Below, piece after piece: positions 10,274-20,210 of a DNA stretch of 64,000 nucleotides. The stretch lies in the NCBI GenBank assembly GCA_036426205.1, contig WSYH01000660.1:1-64000 (forward strand), given 5' to 3'. The translations under genes were made by a program, and so were the position numbers. The stretch comes from Ascaphus truei. Lineage: Eukaryota; Chordata; Amphibia; Anura; Ascaphidae. The stretch's first letter is position 1; every line of letters begins with the position of its first letter. Under the pieces are notes generated by a model. The model saw nothing but the letters and a program-made list of their open reading frames with translations, was not told where the DNA came from and did no database searches.

Positions 10274-10775
10274 GTAATCAGGAATATGTGTGTTGTGTGT
10301 TTTTTTTACATCTCTGTTGTTTTATTACTGATGTTAAATTGCAAATATTGATAGATCTGCATACACCATTGCGGGTCAACTAGAACTTTAATATCACTAA
10401 ACCTGACTTGAGTCAAAGGGCCAGATACATCAAGCTGTGGTAACCAACAGGCACAATACCACATTTTCAATTAAAACTGCGATACATCAAGTTGAGATAT
10501 TTATTGGAACGGGATGAACGGCAGAAATACTGCGAATATTTTATCACTTACTCCAGGCTGGCGTTAGCCCTGTCTTTCCTATGTATATAATGGCCAATAT
10601 ACTGCCCATTACATACATAGGCAAAATAAGAGAGAGGAAGGAGCAGCTCAGTGAGCAAAGACACTGACTCTGACATGTAAAAATAGCAGTGCTATACAAG
10701 AACAAACTACTATTATTATTATTAGCTAAACCAACATGGAATAGATGATAAAATAGTTATTAAAATACATTACAG
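10274..10775 (+). other. PRDM9-like intron, 5' part before the Gmr1 insertion
   Basis: Non-coding. It matches 48393-49010 in copy C, apart from a stretch of about 100 bases (48565-48690) present only there. It ends at the target duplication TACAG (10771-10775). Confidence 0.75.
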
Positions 10776-12566
10776 TGTAGAGGGAGAAAGGGGGTGGCCC
10801 GGTATTAAAGGGATTGCACCCCATTTGGCCATCCCCTGACCTCACCAGGGAAACAAGGGGTTAACTGGGCTGAGGTCCAGAAATGTGATTTAACCCTTGT
10901 TATAACATGAAAATGTATATTCCCCTGCTCCCATGTTTTATTGTTATAAGTGTCTGCATCCTGTGAAGACCAGCAGATGGCGTCCGAGAGGGAGAGCAGC
11001 GGTTTCCCATTGTAAGTCAATGGGCCCATTGACTTCAATGGAGGTTCCTCGACTGCCCTTTCCAGGAACGAGTTGGCTGCCGTCCAAACCGCAAAACCAC
11101 AAAGCGGATACAATTTCTAAAAGAGAGCTTTGATCACTTAGCAGTCAAGTTCAACGTTAAGTGGCGTGGGAATAAACAGTTCTAGAGCACATAGAAATAA
11201 AATTCTTTTTGCCCCTAGCTCCTAGGCCTCCCCCCACTCGACCACAACCGGGTCCCCGAATCCTGGACCCCCAATAAGGGTCGAACCGAGAAGAGTGGGT
11301 CACGCCATAGGCTCCAATGGCGGCGGCAGAAACAGCTCAAGAAAACGTCTAAGTGTGAAAAGCTGAAAAGTAAGAATCCATATCTCCGGTTCCGGAGGGT
11401 CCAGAGGGCCAGGGTTTGGGGTGCCTGTAGTCACTGCTCCGGCATCGCTGCAGAACCATCCTTGACCCTCTTGGACCAACCCGACGGAGTATGGACCCCC
11501 TTGAAAGTTCGGGACTTTTCCCATAGACTTCAATGGCGGCCAATCTCCATTGACCGGCTATGGTGGACAAACCCCATTGACTTCAACGGCGGCGTTGCCC
11601 CGTTGAAAGTCTATGGCGGCGGGTCCCCATAGCCGCCAATGGCGGCGGTTTACCATTGAAAGTCTATGGCGGCGGAACCCGTGGTTTTCAATGGGGATTT
11701 AGGGAAAAACCGTGATTTAATTTACAGCTGAGTTTTTTGTATTAAAATAGGAAACGGTTTAAGGGGTATTTGTGTAACTCCGGTTCCGAAGGTCGTAGCA
11801 AGTCGCAAATTGGACTATAGGGTGTCCCAGTTCCGGCATTGAGAACTGGGAAGTTTGGACCCGCTGGACCCAACGGAACCGGATATTTTAATATGTTTAT
11901 GTTTTATCTTTAATACTGTGTCCCAAGGTATGGACAAGAACCAGAGGAAATTCCTTTGGCCATAAGGCAACAAATGGTCAAGGGAAGCGTCCCAATGTCT
12001 AGAATTTAAGTGCTGTTCAAAGGAGTTTATCACCCACACTGTTTACAGGGGGGCGGAGATGACTCAAACCAGAGCAGGCTGTAAGTGTCCCATTTCACAC
12101 CTTACAACAAAGGGTATCCTGCCAGGAATTCCGTTTAGTAGACTGACTGGCATTCCTGATGCAAATGTGGGCCTGCAGAAATGAGACCCCAGAGTCCAAC
12201 TGAGCATGTGCCAACTAGCTGGGGGCGGGTAGCAAAAATGTGTTCCCATGTTAGAGAGTGGCTAGAGCTAATTGAAAACCAATCACCGGTACTTAATGTT
12301 AAGGATAGGGTTACAAAAGGTTTATAAACTGTTGTCCACCCTGTATCCTTTGTTCTTCTATACCATCTTGATTGCGGGAGAAATGCTATGCAACATACTT
12401 CTCATTTCCCATTCCCCAAAGTAAGTGCTATATCTTGTCTATTACTGTACTATATTGTGTGTTCACCTATCCAAAGGAATAAATATATTTTATTATATCT
12501 AAGCCTCGTTCAGTTCAAACCCAGTTATTTGGTGTAAATTACAGCCTGTCATAAGCTATCGTCACA
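10776..12566 (+). repeat. 5' LTR of the Gmr1-type element, 1791 bp
   Basis: Begins TGTAGAGGGAGAAAGG and ends GCTATCGTCACA. A stretch at about 11015-11125 is absent from the 3' LTR. The part at 11520-11700 is packed with direct and inverted copies of CCATTGAAAGTCTATGGCGG-like words. Confidence 0.9.
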
Positions 12567-12760
12567 GGCTTAGAAATTAACTGATGGCAGCGGCGGGACT
12601 GAACTGAACCTGTATTACTAGTGTTCTACGGGATACTGTACTGTAATATAGTGGGAACTTGATAGTAATTGCAAGTTCCTGGGACTAAAGATATTGAACA
12701 CGCAGTAGTGCAACAAGTAACACAAGTTGTAGCCTCACCTCCCTGCTGCGACCCAGAGCC

Positions 12761-14101
12761 ATGAGTGAAGCGGAAGGCTCCTACTACCTGAGGACTAGAA
12801 CTCAGCTAAAAGACAAGTGCCGTGACTATGGACTGGAATATGAGAACCAGGAGGTCGCAGACATGATCGCCGCAATCATGGAATATGAAGCCGAGCTTGC
12901 AGAGTCTCAGGATACGGCTCAGCTTGCCATTGTACAGCCACTCGGAGATCAGGGACTGAACCCAGTGCCGGGGCGGCAGAATCCCGGTGAGGGGACAAGT
13001 GCACCTCCTGGGGCCAGTGCAACAGGAGGGGCACTGCTGGCTGCGGCCACCAGTCCGTTTACCCCTGAAATGTTGGCACTGATAACAGCGTGGGGAGACC
13101 GAGGGATAGAGGAGGATCGGCTACAGGTCATCTCTATGACAGTGAACAGACCCGCTTATTGCCCCCCGGTCCAACCCCGCAAAGATGAACTCCAACTGGA
13201 CAAGCACAGTCTCACCAAGTACGTGGAGGGCACTGATCAGATCGACAGTTTTTTAAAGAACTTTGAAACGCAGTGCCGGCAGTACAGGGTGCTTCCCCAG
13301 CATAGGGTTGCACGCCTGGACCCCTTACTCTCCGGCTTGGCTAAACAGACAATGATGGCGATTCCAGAGGAGTATGCTGATGATTATGACCACCTGAAAG
13401 AACTATTGCTATTTCAGCACGGTTTTACCCCTGAAGCTTACCGGGGTAAATTCCGGCTGGAGGAGAGGCACCCTCAGGAGTCCTATGTCACCTATGTGAC
13501 CCGCATGGCTTTATACGGGATCCACTGGGTGGAGGGCTACGAGGCCAGGACTTACCAATGCCTGCTGGACCTCATCTTTCAGGAGCAGCTCATGCAGCAG
13601 TGCCCGCCGGCGGTGAGGGCTTGGGTGTACAACAAGAAGCCCAAGACATACACAGAGGCGGCGAGGCTAGCAGATGACTATGTGGTCAGCCGAGCCCAAA
13701 TGACCGCCAAGGAATCAGCCAAAGCGGTGGCGGCAGCACCGGCACCGGCCAAGAAATCTGCTAATACCCCCCAATGGACACAGAGACCGCCTGCGGGCAG
13801 CAGTCCACAGAAGGCGGGAGAGCTCCGGCATGAGCGCCGGTGCTACAACTGTAACAGCACTGGGCACATCAGACCAGATTGCCCGGAACCCCTGCGTTCC
13901 AACAGACCCCATCAGGAGCAACGCACCCCAGCTGCGAAGCCAGTAGCCCACGTGCGGGTGGCTTCCACCAAAGAACCAGGAACGGTCATGGAAACAACTC
14001 CCAGCGAGACGTCCCATGTCACCCCTATCCAGGTTTCATCGGTGCCTACAGCCAGGAGCGGAGGACATCTCAGCGCAGACCTGCAGCAGACGGACGGCTG
14101 A
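12761..14101 (+). CDS. Gag protein of the Gmr1-type element
   Basis: 446 residues, starting at an ATG about 195 bases after the 5' LTR. Gag packages element RNA into particles. The central part (roughly residues 145-310) is a helical capsid-like domain. A CCHC zinc knuckle (C-Y-N-C, then G-H, then D-C) lies near residue 365. The frame is intact from the ATG to the stop. The C-terminal tail is Pro/Ser/Thr-rich. The protease frame follows after the stop in a different frame. Confidence 0.85.
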   Translation: MSEAEGSYYLRTRTQLKDKCRDYGLEYENQEVADMIAAIMEYEAELAESQDTAQLAIVQPLGDQGLNPVPGRQNPGEGTSAPPGASATGGALLAAATSPFTPEMLALITAWGDRGIEEDRLQVISMTVNRPAYCPPVQPRKDELQLDKHSLTKYVEGTDQIDSFLKNFETQCRQYRVLPQHRVARLDPLLSGLAKQTMMAIPEEYADDYDHLKELLLFQHGFTPEAYRGKFRLEERHPQESYVTYVTRMALYGIHWVEGYEARTYQCLLDLIFQEQLMQQCPPAVRAWVYNKKPKTYTEAARLADDYVVSRAQMTAKESAKAVAAAPAPAKKSANTPQWTQRPPAGSSPQKAGELRHERRCYNCNSTGHIRPDCPEPLRSNRPHQEQRTPAAKPVAHVRVASTKEPGTVMETTPSETSHVTPIQVSSVPTARSGGHLSADLQQTDG

Positions 14102-14149
14102 AGCAAACATCTTACCCCGGTCCCAGTCGGTGACCGGCAAGCAGTCGGT

Positions 14150-14728
14150 TTGCTTGATTCAGGAGCTGCAGTGACCCTAGTCCGACCTGATATGGTCCGG
14201 CCAGAGGAATTGCTCCCAGGCCCTGGGATGCAGATCACTGTAGCCGACGGAGAGCCACGTTTCCTGCAGGTGGCCAGAATCTTTTTGGATTGGGGGGAGG
14301 GCAAGGGTGTGCGGGAGGTGGGGGTTTTACCCGGTTTGGATGCTGAAATTATTTTGGGCAACGATCTTGGACCGATGACCTGCACCTACGACCGTGTGCC
14401 CACGCCTGCTGCAGTGGCGGCGGTTACCCGGAGCCAGACAGCGGCAATGCCGGCGGCGGCCACTCCAGTCCCCCAGCCTTTGGGACCAATGTTAGCGAAG
14501 GGCGCAGAGGAGTCCAGGGAGGTAAGCCAGGATCAGTTGCAACCACAGGCTGACTTACTGTTCCCTCTCACCCTTCCCCATTCCCCTGACAATGACATGA
14601 CTGGGGGGTGGCCAGACTTAGGAGCCCAGTTTAGGGAGGCAGTGAAGACAGACCCTACCCTGGCCGGGGTGAGACTTCGGGCGTCCGAATCTCAGGCAGG
14701 GGAGGGCACTGAGCTGGCTTTGGCATAA
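14150..14728 (+). pseudogene. Aspartic protease region of the Gmr1-type element
   Basis: It opens with L-D-S-G-A, the catalytic motif of retroelement aspartic proteases, followed by a strand-rich stretch and an I-L-G-N-D-L motif near residue 65 that fits the second half of the fold. A linker rich in Ala and Gln follows. It is out of frame with gag, and a stop at 14728 separates it from the integrase, so expression as one polyprotein is not possible in this copy without frame changes. Confidence 0.75.
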
Positions 14729-14798
14729 GGGACTCCTGTACAGAGAGGAACGGAACCCGGGGATAGAGGAGGGGGTGACCGGTAAGTGACAGCTAGTA

Positions 14799-15287
14799 GT
14801 GCCCCAGGGGTACCGACAGCAATTGTTACGGGTAGCTCACTCTATTCCGTTGGCGGGACATCAGGGGGTCACCAGGACGCGAGCCCGGTTATTACAGCGT
14901 TACTACTGGCCGGGGGCATCTCGAGATGCGAGCAATTTCTGCCGCTCTTGTGATGCCTGCCAGCACTTGCTGTTTGCATACCGAGAGGTACCGCAAGAAT
15001 CTACCGGCTTCTCCCCCTTCAAGCTCCTATATGGCCGCAGGGTACGTGGACCTCTGGACCTATTCCGTGAGGGATGGGAAGGGGAGACTACTGCTACTGA
15101 TGCTTCAGTGATCCAGTATGTAGTAGATCTCAGAGACCGGTTAGAGATGCTCATGGGGGTGGCCCAGGACCACCTCAGGGCTGCCAGACCAAACAAAAGC
15201 AATGGTATGACCAGCATGCCCGTAGCAGAGAATTCATCCCAGGACAGCAGGTGCTTGTTCTCAAACCCACTCGGGAGAACAAGTTGA
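14799..15287 (+). pseudogene. Integrase remnant: zinc-binding domain joined to the core's last part
   Basis: The first 50 residues are an H2C2 integrase zinc-binding domain (A-H-S-I-P-L-A-G-H, then C-R-S-C-D-A-C-Q). Directly after it the sequence jumps to A-Y-R-E-V-P-Q and G-F-S-P-F-K-L-L-Y-G-R, which lies after the catalytic core in intact integrases. The D,D,E core is therefore deleted. The frame shifts again near 15200-15250, where the C-terminal domain continues in the next entry. This copy cannot integrate on its own. Confidence 0.8.
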
Positions 15288-16846
15288 TGGCTGCCTGGTC
15301 GGGACCGTACCCTGTTATCCGAAAGATGAATGAGTGCAACTATGTTGTACAGGTAGCACCTGAGAGGCACAAGACATATCACATTAACATATTGAAGGAA
15401 TACAGAGCACCGAGTATGGGAGCAGTAATGGCCATTTGTAGCCCACTGCTAGAGGATCCGGCGAGCAATGCTCTGCCTGATCTCCTAGGGGAAGCTAGGC
15501 AGGGAAGCACTGTGGAGCAGGTGGAGATAGGGGCACAGTTGAGTGCTAGGCAGAAGGGAGAAGCCAGGGACATGCTAGCTCAGTTTAGCGCCCTCTTCAC
15601 TGACCTGCCAGGGACCCCACATCTCACAAAACACCCAGTGCACACAGGGGACCTGCAACCTCTGCATAAGCACGCTTATAGAGTGTCAGCAGAGGTCAAG
15701 ACAAGTATGGAGAGAGAGATTGAGGAGATGCTGACCCTAGGGGTAATTACTCTGTCCCAGAGCCCTTGGGCAAGTCCGGTAGTCCTAGTCCCTAAGAAGG
15801 ACAAGACCACCCGGTTTTGTGTGGACTACCGGTTGCTCAACGCTGGGACGGTGTCAGATGCTTACCCCATGCCCCGCATGGATGAGTTACTGGATGAACT
15901 CGCGGGGGCAAAGTATCTGACCACCATGGATTTGAGCAAAGGCTATTGGCAAATCCCCCTGACCCTGGAGGCTAGGGAGAAGTCAGCATTCATCACTCCA
16001 AGTGGCCTCTATGAGTTTTTGGTGATGCCATTTGGGATGAAGAATGCCCTGGCTACCTTCCAACGCCTGGTCAATAGGTTACTGGAAGGGATGCAGAGCT
16101 ATGCCAGGGCTTACTTAGATGACATTGCTGTCTTTAGTAATTCCTGGGAATCCCACAGACATGTAGCTGCGGTGCTGGATAGGATAAGGGAGGCTGGGCT
16201 TACCTTAAAGCCCACTAAGTGTATGGTAGGGATGGCAGAAGTCCTGTACTTAGGGCACAGGGTGGGTGGAGGGCATCTCAAACCAGAGCCAGCCAAGGTA
16301 GAAGCCATAGTTCAGTGGCCTGTTCCAAAAACCAAGAAACAAGTCATGGCATTTTTGGGCACCGCAGGGTACTATAGGAAATTTGTCCCACAGTACAGCG
16401 CCGTGGCCAAACCCCTGACTGATCTTACTAAGAAGCAACTGCCTGTGCTTATTACCTGGACTCCTGCCTGTGAAACTGCTTTCCAGGCACTGAAAACTGC
16501 GCTTGCTGAGGTCCCCATACTGGCTGCCCCAGATTACACCAAGCATTTTCTCATTCAGACTGATGCCTCAGACTTTGGTGTTGGGGCTGTATTGAGTCAG
16601 GTGGGGGACGACGGCAAAGAGCACCCTGTGGTGTATCTCAGTCGCAAACTGCTCCCCAGGGTGGTGGCATATACCACCATTGAGAAGGAGTGCTTGGCCA
16701 TTGTGTGGGCACTCAATAAGCTCCAGCCCTATGTATATGGGAGGGCTTTCACGGTCATCACAGACCACAATCCCCTGAGTTGGCTACAGAGGGTATCGGG
16801 AAAATGCCAAATTGCTGAGATGGAGCTTGGCTTTGCAAGAATTTGA
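15251..16846 (+). pseudogene. Integrase C-terminus, reverse transcriptase and RNase H (Gmr1-type)
   Basis: The frame starts in an integrase C-terminal module (W-S-G-P-Y-P-V). After about 100 residues it enters a Ty3-type reverse transcriptase: V-D-Y-R-L-L-N, M-D-L-S-K-G-Y-W-Q-I-P-L with the first catalytic Asp, F-G-M-K-N-A, and Y-L-D-D with the catalytic pair. RNase H follows (T-D-A-S-D-F-G-V-G-A-V-L-S-Q, E-K-E-C-L-A-I-V-W, T-D-H-N-P-L-S-W-L). The frame breaks near 16830, and the RNase H tail continues at 16812-16994. Integrase lying in front of the RT in one frame is direct evidence for Gmr1 order. Confidence 0.9.
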
Positions 16847-16994
16847 ATTTACCATTCAGCACAAAAAGGGCAGTGAAAACAGCAATGCTGATGGACTTTC
16901 ACGCCAGGACTATCCCTCTGAGACTGAATTCATTAATGGTGCCAGAAGTGCCCCACTCCCCGTTAGGGCCAGTGGGCCACAGGTCACCCATTAA
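16812..16994 (+). pseudogene. RNase H C-terminal tail, shifted frame
   Basis: Contains H-K-K-G-S-E-N-S-N-A-D-G-L-S-R, the usual end of Ty3/Gypsy RNase H. It is read in a frame different from 15251-16846, so a one- or two-base change separates them. It ends just before the polypurine tract AAGAAGGAGG at 16993-17002. Confidence 0.8.
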
Positions 16995-17002
16995 GAAGGA
17001 GG

Positions 17003-18826
17003 TGTAGAGGGAGAAAGGGGGTGGCCCGGTATTAAAGGGATTGCTCCCCATTTGGCCATCCCCTGACCTCACCAGGGAGACAAGGGGTTAACTGGGCTGA
17101 GGTCCAGAAATGTGATTTAACCCTTGTTATAACATGTAAATGTATTTTCCCCTGCTCCCATGTTTTATTGTTATATCAGTGTCTGCATCACACACACGCT
17201 AAGATCCATCCGGGAGTACAAGGGTTAATAGTTCTTTAATGATTATAGCCCTTTGTGTAATTTTCCCGCCTTTTCAGGCACCATTTTGCAGGGTCCCATA
17301 GGCCGCCATTAGGGCTCAATGCATTCTAATGGCGAATTTTGCTGTTTTGGTCCTGTTTCCTGTGAAGACCAGCAGGTGGCGTCCGAGAGCTTTGATCACT
17401 TAGCAGTCAAGTTCAACGTTAAGTGGCGTGGGAATAAACAGTTCTAGAGCACATAGAAATAAAATTCTTTTTGCCCCTTGTTCCTAGGCCTCCCCCCACT
17501 CGACCACAACCGGGTCCCCGAATTCTGGACCCCCGATAAGGGTCGAACAGAGAAGAGCGAGTCACGCCATAGGCTCCAATGGCGGCGGCAGAAACAGCTC
17601 AAGAAAACGTCTAAGTGTGAAAAGCTGAAAAGTAAGAATCCATATCTCCGGTTCCGGAGGGTCCAGAGGGCCAGGGTTTGGGGTACCTGTAGCCACTGCT
17701 CCGGCATCGCTGCAGAACCATCCTTGACCCTCTTGGACCAACCCGACGGAGTATGGACCCCCTTGAAAGTTCGGGACTTTTCCCATAGACTTCAATGGCG
17801 GCCAATCTCCATTGACCGGCTATGGCGTAAAAACCCCATTGACTTCAACGGCGGCGTTGCCCCGTTGAAAGTCTATGGTCGCGGGTCCCCCATAGCCGCC
17901 AATGGCGGCGGTTTACCATTGAAAGTCTATGGCGGCGGAACGCGTTGTTTTCAATGGGGATTTAGTGAAAAAACGTGATTTAATTTACAGCGGAGTTTTT
18001 TGTATTAAAATAGGAAACGGTTTAAGGGGTATTTGTGTAACTCCGGTTCCGAAGGTCGTAGCAAGTCGCAAATTGGACCATAGGGTGTCCCAGTTCCGGC
18101 ATTGAGAACTGGGAAGTTTGGACCCGCTGGACCCAACGGAACCGGATATTTTAATATGTTTATGTTTTATCTTTAATACTGTGTCCCAAGGTATGGACAA
18201 GAACCAAAGGAAATTCCTTTGGCCATAAGGCAACAAATGGTCAAGGGAAGCGTCCCAATGTCTAGAATTTAAGTGCTGTTCAAAGGAGTTTATCACCCAC
18301 ACTGTTTACAGGGGGTCGGAGATGACTCAAACCAGAGCAGGCTGTAAGTGTCCCATTTCACACCTTACAACAAAGGGTATCCTGCCAGGAATTCCGTTTG
18401 GTAGACTGACTGGCATTCCTGATGCAAATGTGGGCCTGCAGAAATGAGACCCCAGAGTCCAACTGAGCATGTGCCAACTAGCTGGGGGCGGGTAGCAAAA
18501 ATGTGTTCCCATGTTAGAGAGTGGCTAGAGCTAATTGAAAACCAATTACCGGTACTTAATGTTAAGGATAGGGTTACAAAAGGTTTATAAACTGTTGTCC
18601 ACCCTGTATCCTTTGTTCTTCTATACCATCTTTGCGGGAGAAATGCTATGCAACATACTTCTCATTCCCCATTCCCCAAAGTAAGTGCTATATCTTGTCT
18701 ATTACTCTACTATATTGTGTGTTCACCTATCCAAAGGAATAAATATACTTTATTATATCTAAGCCTCGTTCAGTTCAAACCCAGTTATTTGGTGTAAATT
18801 ACAGCCTGTCATAAGCTATCGTGACA
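17003..18826 (+). repeat. 3' LTR of the Gmr1-type element, 1824 bp
   Basis: Begins TGTAGAGGG after a polypurine tract and ends GTGACA. It is very close to the 5' LTR except for a block at about 17190-17350 that the 5' LTR lacks, and the missing block noted there. Confidence 0.9.
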
Positions 18827-20210
18827 TACAGTACATATTAACCCCTTAGAAGTCCATCGGTTTCCATGACTATCTGACCACACGGGATAATATAAACATT
18901 ACATTACACTACCTACCCCCCTTTGCCTCCTTAGTGGCTAGTAAATCATGCTAAGTTCTTGGTTTGTCCCTTAGGCATAAACAAAACCCTATGGCTCAGA
19001 TACATTAAATTCTGTTAAAGTGGAGATTATATCACACCCGGGGAAATAATCAACTAACGGTTGTTATTACCGCAATTTTAATGTGGTATTTATCAATATT
19101 GTGGTAATTTACTGGGTGCGATATTTAGGCCAATCTCGCGATATTGGAATTAACGTGACTGTTAATAATGTGTTGCATACTTCATTGGTTTAATATTTCT
19201 GACATAGGCTTCTGTAATGTCTATTATTACAGAAACCTATTATCAAAATAACATTAACCCATTTCATGCCTGTGGTTACCAAGGTATACCAGAGGCACCA
19301 AAGGGGTTAATACTTTATTGAAAGAAAACATTAGCTAACCCTGTTGACCCCGATAGTGTCCAGTAAAGCATTGCCATTCTAGTCGCTAAGGTGATTAAGG
19401 GGTTAACCCCTCTAACAACCACGTCCACCCCCCACGGGAAGCCTAACCACCCTCCCCGGGGAAACTACCGTCATTACCCACAGCACCTACCTCCACCCCC
19501 CTTCTAGACTAGTGCCCAATATCCTTTATATACTTCATACATACATATCATTGTTTTTAATAAAATGCTATGTTTGTATGGGGAGAATGAGTAACACAAG
19601 TACAGACTCCTTGTTCCCTAAAAAAAAACCTAATCCATTGTAGTAAAAAAATTAGCACAGTTCTGGAATTCACTGGATAATATTGGTATAGCTTAATTAA
19701 GCCTGAATATCATCTGTGATGCCAAATACAATAATTAGGCATTTGGTTCCTGATTTAACAATAGAGATTTAGCAGTAAATTGAGTCATCTTATAACTATT
19801 AGAGACCTGGTACATGGTGATGTAACGGGAACACCCGGTGACTGATATGTGAACTTCTAATGAGACACGTATTCTATTCATTGTACAAACATTTTTAAAT
19901 TATACCTTCACAACTGAAACTATCTACTTACTATCAAAGGATTTGAAAAGATTTCTGCCACTTTAATTGGTGTTTTCCAGCTAGTGAGATTTTATTTTAA
20001 ATTGTTAAATATTATGATCCACTTTAAATGTATGATCCACTACATCTACTCTCCCGGCCCTAATGCTGCACATGTTGTGCTAAACTCTTCATTTTTACAA
20101 TGTAAATCTACAGTTTACTTTCGTCCTGAACTTTTTGTGCCAACTTACCTCTCCTGCATGACCTTTTGTAAGACAGTTTGTGTAACAGTGACTTTTTTTG
20201 TCTCGTCTAG
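18827..20210 (+). other. PRDM9-like intron, 3' part
   Basis: Non-coding. 18827-19750 matches 49006-49969 in copy C, and the whole stretch matches 32040-33544 in the noisy copy. It ends in a pyrimidine tract and acceptor (TTTTTTTGTCTCGTCTAG, 20193-20210). The microsatellite present in copy C at 49713-49762 is absent here. Confidence 0.75.

Larger units (their letters stand above)
10776..18826 (+). mobile_element. Gmr1-type Ty3/Gypsy LTR retrotransposon, internally damaged
   Basis: The element has TG..CA LTRs and a perfect 5-bp target duplication, TACAG, at 10771-10775 and 18827-18831. Its domain order is gag, protease, integrase, reverse transcriptase, RNase H. Integrase before reverse transcriptase is the reverse of ordinary Gypsy order and defines the Gmr1 lineage. 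Most of the integrase catalytic core is missing, and several frame breaks are present. The homologous sequence near 49005-49020 has no element, so this is a clean empty/filled site pair. It sits inside the PRDM9-like intron, in the same direction as the gene. Confidence 0.9.

Noticed and set aside
12761..14101. SCAN-domain zinc-finger host gene
   Set aside because: The capsid-like region resembles SCAN-related gag, but the flanking LTRs, protease, integrase and RT show it is the element's gag.
20198..20210. Start codon for the zinc-finger exon
   Set aside because: The frame is open into the intron's pyrimidine tract from a TTG. The clear acceptor at 20209-20210 and matching phase with the SET exon make it an internal exon.
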